From contig OY288243.1 of assembly GCA_958450325.1 (NCBI GenBank), positions 56,628,378 to 56,692,377 of the forward strand: a stretch of DNA of 64,000 bases, written 5' to 3'. A program made the position numbers and the translations under genes. Below are positions 1 to 64,000 of this stretch, piece by piece. Under the pieces are notes generated by a model. That model had not been told where the DNA came from. It made no database searches and was given only the letters and a program-made list of their open reading frames with translations. This DNA is from Agrostemma githago (taxonomy: Eukaryota; Streptophyta; Magnoliopsida; Caryophyllales; Caryophyllaceae). Every line of letters starts with the position of its first letter. The stretch's first letter is position 1.

Positions 1-57585
<57,585 letters not shown>

Positions 57586-57633
57586 CTACAGACAAATGAA
57601 AAAATAAACACAAAAGCACATTGAAGTGATCAG

Positions 57634-57937
57634 TATTAGAATATAATTCAATACATCCAAAAAGGGTCTTTGTAGCTCCTAGTTTGTAGGAAGCAATATG
57701 TTAGTTGTAAGCCTGAGTATATGGCCTTGATAAGTCTAGTTAGTTTGTGTTTTTGCTGCACTAAGTAGAGTAGTGATCCTCAATGCAAGGCACTATAGCA
57801 GTCGTGCATCATGGGGTTAGTTACACCCATGTATTTCCTATTTAAGCAACGCTTTTCCATTACTGAAAGTTAAGTTGTTTCCTTTATTCATTGTGTTCAT
57901 TAATAACTTCACATATAATCTCACAAAACTTGCAACA
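57634..57937 (+). repeat. Copia 5' LTR
   Basis: Starts TATTAGAATATAATTC, ends CTTGCAACA: TA...CA termini instead of TG...CA. Confidence 0.88.
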
Positions 57938-57939
57938 AA

Positions 57940-57954
57940 TTTGGTATCAGAGCG
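57940..57954 (+). other. Copia primer-binding site
   Basis: TTTGGTATCAGAGCG, initiator-Met tRNA type, two bases inside the LTR. Confidence 0.88.
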
Positions 57955-57979
57955 CTAGGTTCGTTTCCTAGAACTTGTC

Positions 57980-59000
57980 ATGACATTAAATGGATCAAGC
58001 TCAAATGGTCTCTCACAATTGCCAATATTTAAGGGAGTGAAGTATCAATTCTGGAAACTGAAAATGAAAACTCTATTCAGATCACAAGAGTTATGGGAGC
58101 TGGTTGAAACTGGGTTTGAAGACTCCAAACTAAATGAACCAGCTAATGTTGCACTCAAGGAAAAGAGGAAGAAGGATGCTAAGGCCCTGTTTCTAGTTCT
58201 GCAGGCCTTAGATGAAGAAATCTTCTCTGGGATTGCATTTGCTACTACCTCCAAGAAGGCCTGGGATACTTTGAAAGTTGAGTATCTAGGTGACACAAAG
58301 TAGTAAAAGTAAGGCTACAAACATTAAGGAGAGAGTTTGAGACTGGACTCATAGGTGACAAGGAGTCTATGCAAGACTGTTTGTCCAGGGTGTCAGGAGT
58401 AGTGCAGCAGATGAGGGCATATGGAGAGAAAATGACAGATGAGCATGTGGTTGGAAAGATCCTAAGAAGCTTGACAAGCAAGTATGATCACATTGTGGCT
58501 GCAATTGAGGAGTCAAAGGACTTGGAGAAGTACACCTTTGATGAGTTGATGGGCTCATTCCAGGCACATGAAGAGAGAGTGACCAGATCTTCAAAAAAGA
58601 AGGAGAAGACATTTCACGCCAAGGATGATCACTTCTCAGACAGGTCCGGCAGAGAAGGTAATAAAGGTAGAGGAAGAAGAGGCTACTTTAGAGCGAGGAA
58701 GAGGGCGTGGGCGTGGTGGCAGAACTTCTGGCCACTCATCAAAGCCATCTGAAGGCCAAAACAAGGGCACTCAAGGTGCAAGTATAAGAGGTCCAATAAA
58801 ATGCTACTATTGCAATAAGCCAGATCACAAAGAAGCAAACTGTTGGAATAAGGAGAATGATCAGAATGAAATAAAAATGGACAGAAAGCAAGTGTTGTCA
58901 AATAGAAGGAGAGCTATCTGGATCAAATGAGGATGAAGGGAATGTTTGGTATATTGATAGTGGCTGCTCCAATCACATGTTCATCATGAAGTCTTGGATG
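57980..59000 (+). pseudogene. Copia gag and protease start (frameshifted)
   Basis: Begins MTLNGSSSNGLSQLPIFKGV with the UBN2-type gag motif YQFWKLKMKTLFRSQELWEL. A stop and shift near 58303 is followed by the second half of gag (ETGL...MRAYGEKMTDEHVVGKILRS). The zinc knuckle CYYCNKPDHKEANC (58802-58843) is intact. A different frame carries the protease active site VWYIDSGCSNHM (catalytic Asp codon at 58956). Confidence 0.85.
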
Positions 59001-59168
59001 ATAAAAGGAAAAGCAAAGTCAGGCTTGGGGATGACAAGCAGCTGACTGTAGAAGGGATTGGAATAGTTGCCATAAAGACTGCAAGAAGTAACATCAAGTT
59101 ACTACATGAAGTTCAGCATGTCCCTCTCTTAGCCTATAATCTTCTTAGTGTTGGTCAGTTATTAGGAT

Positions 59169-59967
59169 GTGGTTATATATTCCTTACTATTTGATAATAA
59201 CTTGGTTGAAATTAAGGATAAGAAGTCAAATGAAATAGTTGCTACATGTTCCATGGGTAGAAACAAAATGTTTTCATTAGACTTGGAAAGATCAGTGAAT
59301 AGAGCACTGTTAATAAAAAAAGAGGATGATAAAATCAAACTTTGGCATCTTAGGTATTGTCACCTGAATGTGCAAAGCTTGAAAATGCTGAGTGGTAAGG
59401 AATTAGTGGTAGGTTTGCCAAGAATTGGGGAACTAGGAATGTGTATGGAATGTATCTATGGAAAACAGTCCAGAGGATCATTCCCATCTGGAAATGCTTA
59501 GAGAGCAAATGAAATCCTTGAATTGGTCAATGTTGATCTATGTGGACCAATGCAAACTTAATCTCTAGGAGAGAGTAAGTATTTTTTTCACTCTTTACAG
59601 ATAATCTAAGTAGAATGAGTTGGGTGTATTTTCTAAAGTCCAAATCCGAGTCATTTGAAAAGTTTAAAAATTTAAGGTTATGGTGGAAACTCAGAGCGGA
59701 AAGATCATTAAATGTCTTAGGACAGATAGAGGGGATGAATTTACTTCAAAGGAATTTGTGAGTTTTTGTGAGATGCAAGGAGTAAACGAAGAATTAATAG
59801 CCCTATACACACCAGAGCAGAATGGGGTTGCAGAGAGAGAGAATAGAACTGTGGTTGAAATGGCTAGAAGTATGTTAAGAGGAAGAAGGTTGCCAAACAA
59901 CCTGTGGGGTGAGGTTGTCTCAACTGCAGTCTATATCTTAAATATCTCCCCTACTAGAGTTGTTTAA
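59169..59967 (+). pseudogene. Copia GAG-pre-integrase and integrase (broken)
   Basis: KLWHLRYCHLNVQSLKMLSG and MCMECIYGKQSRGSFP give the HHCC zinc-binding part. A broken stretch at 59500-59680 removes part of the core including the first Asp region. CLRTDRGDEFTSKEFVSFCE and YTPEQNGVAERENRTVVEMA give the later DDE residues, ending LNISPTRVV at 59967. Confidence 0.85.
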
Positions 59968-60360
59968 GACAGAACCATATGAGGTTTGGAAAGGTAGAAA
60001 GCTCGGCGTGAGTCATTTAATGGTGTTTGGATGCATAACATACACCTTAATCAATCTAAGGACCAAACTTGATGAAAAATAAATCAAGTGAATCTCCATT
60101 GGCTATACAATCCAAAGCATATAAACTCTACAATCCTGTAAATGGGAGTATAATCATTAGTAGGAATATAGTATTTGCTGAGAATAAGGTGTGGGGACTG
60201 GTCACAGCAGGTTGAAGGTGATCAAGAACTCACATTTGAGTATGAGCAAGAACAGGAGCAGGTGTAAAATCAGGAAATTGAGAACTCACCAGTAACATCA
60301 CCAAGGAGACATGATGGTTCAGAAAACTCATCATTTTCTGATGAATCAACACCAAGGAAA

Positions 60361-61894
60361 ATGAGATCCTTGGAAGAGATATATGAAACTTATGGGCTTG
60401 CTCTTGTCACAGTGGAGCCAACTGACTTCACTAAAGCTGCAAGCCAAGCTGAATGGCAAGTAGCTATGGAAGAAGAGATTATGTCAATTCAAAAGAACAG
60501 AACTTGGGTACTAGTGATCCTCCTGCTAACAAGAATATCATTGGGCTCAAGTGGGTTTACACGACCAAGGTGAGAACATATGGGAGCATACAGAAACACA
60601 AGCCAAGACTTGTGGTAAAAGGGTATGCTGAGAAAGAGGGCATAGATTATGAAGAAACCTTCTCACCAGTGGCAAGGTTTGAGACAGTTAGGGTCATTCT
60701 TGCTCCAGCTGCCCAACTCCAACTAACAATCTATCAATTTGATGTGAAATCAACCTTTTTGAATGGAGAATTGCAAGAAGAAGTATATGTGGAACAATCA
60801 CAGGGCTTTGTCAAGAAGAATGGGGAGGGAAAGGTCTACAAATTGAAGAAAGCCATGAATGGGCTAAAGCAAGCTCCAAAAGCATGGTACATCAGGCAAG
60901 ATGCTTTCATTACAAGGAATGGGTTTGTAAGAAGTGAAAACGAGCCCACTTTGTACATCAAAAGATCAGCTGCTGCTACCTTTCTAGTGGTATGTGTATA
61001 TGTTGATGATATAATCTATATCATCTCATCTCAGGAAATGTTGAAAGAGTTCAAAAGCATGATGATGAAGAAGTTTGAAATGACTAATCTAGGGAAGTTG
61101 CAGTACTTCCTTGGATTAGAAGTGCAGCAGAAAAGTGAAGGCATATTCCTGTCACAGAGGAAGTATGCTCATGATCTACTAAAGAAGTTTGGAATGACAA
61201 ATTGTGAGGTAGCCATAACACCTATGAATGCAGGAGAAAAGCTAAAAAAAGGATGATGGCACAGGTCAGGCAGATGAAAAGCTATTCAGAAGTGTGGTAG
61301 GTGGACTGAATTACCTTACTCACACTCAATATGACATTGCATTTAGTGTGAGTACAACTTCAAGACACCTGCACTCCCCAACCAAACAACATTTGGGGAC
61401 TGTCAATTAAGAGAATTATGAAATATATTGCAGAAACAGTGGAGAAAGGAATCTGGTATGAAGCCTCAGAAAACTTTGAGTTGGTTGGGTTTACTGACAA
61501 TGATTGGGCAAGCACTCTGGATGATAGAAAGAGCACCTTTGGGTCTGTTTTTAGCATGGGGTCAGGAGTCATCACTTGGAGATCAAAGAAGCAAGAAACT
61601 ATGGTTGTGTCATCAATTGAAGCGGAGTATGTTGCTGCAGAAGCAGCTGGCAGACAAGCAATTTGGCTTAGAAAATTGCTCACTGACTTGGGATACAAAC
61701 AAGAAGGTGCTACTGTGATTTGGTGTGACAATAAATCTGCAATTTCTATGACAAAAAATCCTGCATTTCATGCTAGGACTAAACATATAGAAGTTCCGCA
61801 TCATTTCATAAGGGGCTTGGTTAGTGAAGGAAAGGTCGAGTTGCAGTTCTGTGGTACCAATGAGCAGAATGCAGACTTATTCACCAAAAGCTAG
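60361..61894 (+). pseudogene. Copia reverse transcriptase and RNase H (frameshifted)
   Basis: RT from KWVYTTKVRTYGSIQKHKPR through QFDVKSTFLNGELQEEVYVE to the catalytic YVDD box (60999-61010) and LGKLQYFLGLEVQQKSEGIF. A frameshift at about 61250 and another before 61418 separate RNase H, which reads GFTDNDWASTLDDRKST, VVSSIEAEYVAAEAAGRQAI and WCDNKSAISMTKNP. Ends LFTKS at 61894, just before the purine tract. The family motif DVKTAFLNG has Ser for Ala here. Confidence 0.88.
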
Positions 61895-61948
61895 CCCTCA
61901 AGACAAGCATCAGATTTTCATGGAGAAAATGGGAGTATGCAGTATTTG

Positions 61949-62271
61949 AATTTGGGGGGGGGGGGGTATTATAATATAATTCAATACATCAAAAAAGGGT
62001 CTTTGTAGCTTCGAGTTTGTAGGAAGCAAGATGTTAGTTGTAAGCCTAAGTATATGGCCCTGAATAAGTCTAACTAGTTCCTGTTTTTGCTACACTAAGT
62101 AGAGTAGTGATCCTCAATGTAAGGCACTTTAGCAGTCGTGCATCATGGGGTTACTTACACCTCGGTATCTCTTATTTAAGCAATGCTTTTCCATTAATGA
62201 AAGTTAAGTTGTTTCCTTTATTCATTGTGTTCATTAATAACTTCACATATAATCTCACAAAACTTGCAACA
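61949..62271 (+). repeat. Copia polypurine tract and 3' LTR
   Basis: The tract ATTTG followed by about 14 G at 61953-61966 abuts the 3' LTR (61967-62271). Confidence 0.88.
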
Positions 62272-62276
62272 ATCAG

Positions 62277-63284
62277 TTCCAAAATAAGGCTCACAACACT
62301 GTAATAAGGATAAAGAAAACGTGAAGGTAGTCATCGCTACAATCGAGAGCTTCCTCAAATTGAAAGAGGCCCCACTCCAAAACACCATGGCTATTATCAG
62401 CCTAGCATCCAGCCATACAGGAGCACAATTCACTTTTCTTGATTAAAAACATGTTACTTTTATTTGGCGATGACAAAAAAAAATCAAAATTTTAGGGAAA
62501 TTTCTACTTTGGTCCCCCGAGGCTTTAGTTGGTTTCACTTTATTACCAATATATATGTTTCTATAACTCCACTTTTGTTTACGGAGGTTTCAGTTTTTTC
62601 CCATTTTGATGGCCTAAAGTGTAATATGACCAAGATATCATGGAAATAACACATCTTACAAGTATACTAAAGTACTCCTTCCATTTAAAGAGGTCATTTA
62701 TAATTTTAACATATGTAAGGACGTTAAGAGAACACATGTTTATACATGAAAATATTATAACAGGGATGCTAAATGACACATAATTAACTCAATACAGTGT
62801 ACCTAGTATTATGTGTCTTAATTCTCCTCATCTCTTAATATTCCTTATCTCCTAATAGTTATCATTTATCCCATATTCATTAAAACAAAAATCAAGGGAC
62901 AATTTGTTCTTTTCAACTTTTCCTCAAAAAATAATCTCTCAATATGTCAACTTATATACTCGGTATTTGGCAATAAGTATAAAACTTTTAATTTTATTAT
63001 TCTATTAAATATTTTAAATAGTGTTATTTTTATGTTTTGGTCGACCAGATACTCGAGTTATATTTGGGATTGTTCTTTTCAACTTTCTAAAGCATAATAA
63101 ACAACTCTGATCAGTTCATCGTTTAGGCGAGTCAATTTGAATCATAGGTCAAACATGGATTTTCAGTTCGAGTATCGGGTCGGGTCAATTTTGTCAGGTC
63201 TAATCGTCTAATCATGATCTCATTCCTTTTATTTTCACCTAATTTAATCTTTATGACCTCATCACAATAGCTCAACATTATTTA
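62277..63284. other. Intron 1 sequence, no firm feature
   Basis: AT-rich. A TACTCCTTCCATTTAAAGAG stretch near 62673 resembles a Stowaway end, but no partner end was found. A short minus-strand open frame at 62218-62433 does not resemble BIG5 exon 1. Confidence 0.5.
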
Positions 63285-64000
63285 TACCAAAAACAGTATG
63301 TTTGGGATGGTGAGCAGTATGTTTGGGATGTCGGAGAAGCTGTCGGGGACGTTGAGAAAAAGGAGGAGGCGATACTGGTAGGCAGATTATGGGCTTCGAA
63401 GGCGATCAACGCTAGGGCGGCCATTGAATCTATGGCTCGATTGTGGAATGCAAAAGGTACGTTAACTGAAAATCTCATTGACGCTAAGAACAAAATTTTT
63501 GTTTTCCGGTTTTCGGACCTTAGGGACAAGGAGAAGGTTATGGATAATCAACCGTGGCATTTTGATAAGTTCATTTGGGCGTTCAATGACCCGGTTTCGA
63601 TCGATAAACTTTCCGATACCCCTCTCTTTCATGTCCCATTCTGGGTTAGGGTTTACGATCTCCCCATCAGTGGGCGATCTATGGTGGCGAACCTCCGATA
63701 TTTGGGGAATCAATTGGGAAGTTTTGCTGATATGGACTATGGCCCTTTGCATGAATTGGAACGAGCGGTTAGAATCCGGATAATACATGACGTGCGTAAG
63801 CCACTTTCCAAATCAGTGTTCGTAGGGCTTGCGTCGGGGAAGAGAGCGGAATTTAAAGTCAAATACGAAAAACTCCCCATTTTCTGCTATGGGTGTGGTA
63901 TATTAGGGTACGGAGAGAAAGATTGTGAGGAGGGTCCGTATGAGGAGAGAGAGCTGCCTTTCGGGAAATCTTTGCGCGCTTCTCCACGCAGAATGACAAA
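63285..64000 (+). pseudogene. DUF4283 / CCHC protein of LINE-ORF1 type, cut by window edge
   Basis: An uninterrupted plus-strand frame runs to the edge (first internal ATG 63432). It reads KIFVFRFSDLRDKEKVMDNQ, PWHFDKFIWAFNDP, FWVRVYDLPISGRSMVANLR and YEKLPIFCYGCG, the DUF4283 plus zf-CCHC_4 arrangement of plant LINE ORF1 and related orphan genes. The knuckle is CYGCGILGYGEKDC, where Tyr replaces the zinc-binding His, so it is probably degenerate. It is antisense to BIG5 in or beyond intron 1. Whether an endonuclease-RT follows is outside the window. Confidence 0.75.

Larger units (their letters stand above)
57634..62271 (+). mobile_element. Ty1/Copia retrotransposon, degenerate, 4.6 kb
   Basis: LTRs 57634-57937 and 61967-62271 (about 304 bp) with perfect target duplication ATCAG (57629-57633, 62272-62276). 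Initiator-Met primer site follows the 5' LTR. Domain order is gag, protease, integrase, RT, RNase H: the Copia order. LTRs differ at about 20 sites (about 94%), so it is an older insertion. It lies antisense to the BIG5-like gene in intron 1. Several frameshifts and stops make it inactive. Confidence 0.92.

Noticed and set aside
62218..62433. Minus-strand frame considered as BIG5 exon 1
   Set aside because: Does not resemble the BIG5 N-terminus, overlaps the end of the Copia LTR, and has no donor in the needed phase.

Overview
The window is plant nuclear DNA, almost certainly from a flowering plant with a repeat-rich genome. The evidence is a spliced plant ARF-GEF gene together with plant-type LTR retrotransposons (Ty3 chromovirus, Athila-like, Tat/Ogre-like, Cassandra-like, Ty1/Copia), plant L1-type LINEs, and Stowaway, Harbinger, hAT and Mutator MITEs. 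The sequence alone does not give a secure taxon. There are no bacterial, organellar or viral genes.

The one host gene runs on the minus strand across nearly the whole window. Eleven short exons between 57585 and 1 encode about 360 residues of the N-terminal (DCB/HUS) part of a BIG5-type (BEN1/MIN7) brefeldin-A-inhibited ARF guanine-nucleotide exchange factor. Every codon phase joins correctly across the introns. The first exon lies beyond the right edge, and the Sec7 domain lies beyond the left edge. Exons cluster at 57.6-56.9 kb, 38.4 kb, 10.9-9.7 kb and 0.3-0 kb. Between the clusters lie introns of about 18.5, 27.4 and 9.4 kb, made almost entirely of nested transposons. Intron 1 is at least 6.4 kb.

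Layout by coordinate. 293-9691 (intron): an Athila-like solo LTR split by a LINE, unassigned DNA with a short-motif cluster, and a Harbinger MITE. 10943-38382 (intron): one degenerate chromovirus (11119-38253, minus) holding a hAT element that itself holds a Stowaway, a second hAT-type MITE, a Cassandra-like 5S-bearing LTR split by a complete Athila-like element (16435-26109), and a Tat/Ogre-like non-autonomous element (27246-37798). 38441-56893 (intron): a second Tat/Ogre-like non-autonomous element (39252-52629) holding a related solo LTR, then a Mutator-type MITE split by another solo LTR, then two Stowaway MITEs. 57586-64000 (intron 1): a degenerate Copia element and a LINE-ORF1-type DUF4283 frame running off the edge. 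Most insertions could be bounded by matching target-site duplications.

The most unusual signal is in the LTRs. The two Tat/Ogre-like elements carry clusters of the 12-bp palindrome ACTCGATCGAGT just upstream of a TATA box, and again about 1.2 kb downstream. The unrelated Athila-like element has a 20-bp-spaced cluster of near-palindromic TCCCGACCGGGA at the equivalent place. A related solo LTR has different short repeats at the same two positions. This looks like a recurrent promoter-proximal module whose sequence turns over while its position is kept. All splice and TSD calls were made by eye; no database or transcript check was possible.
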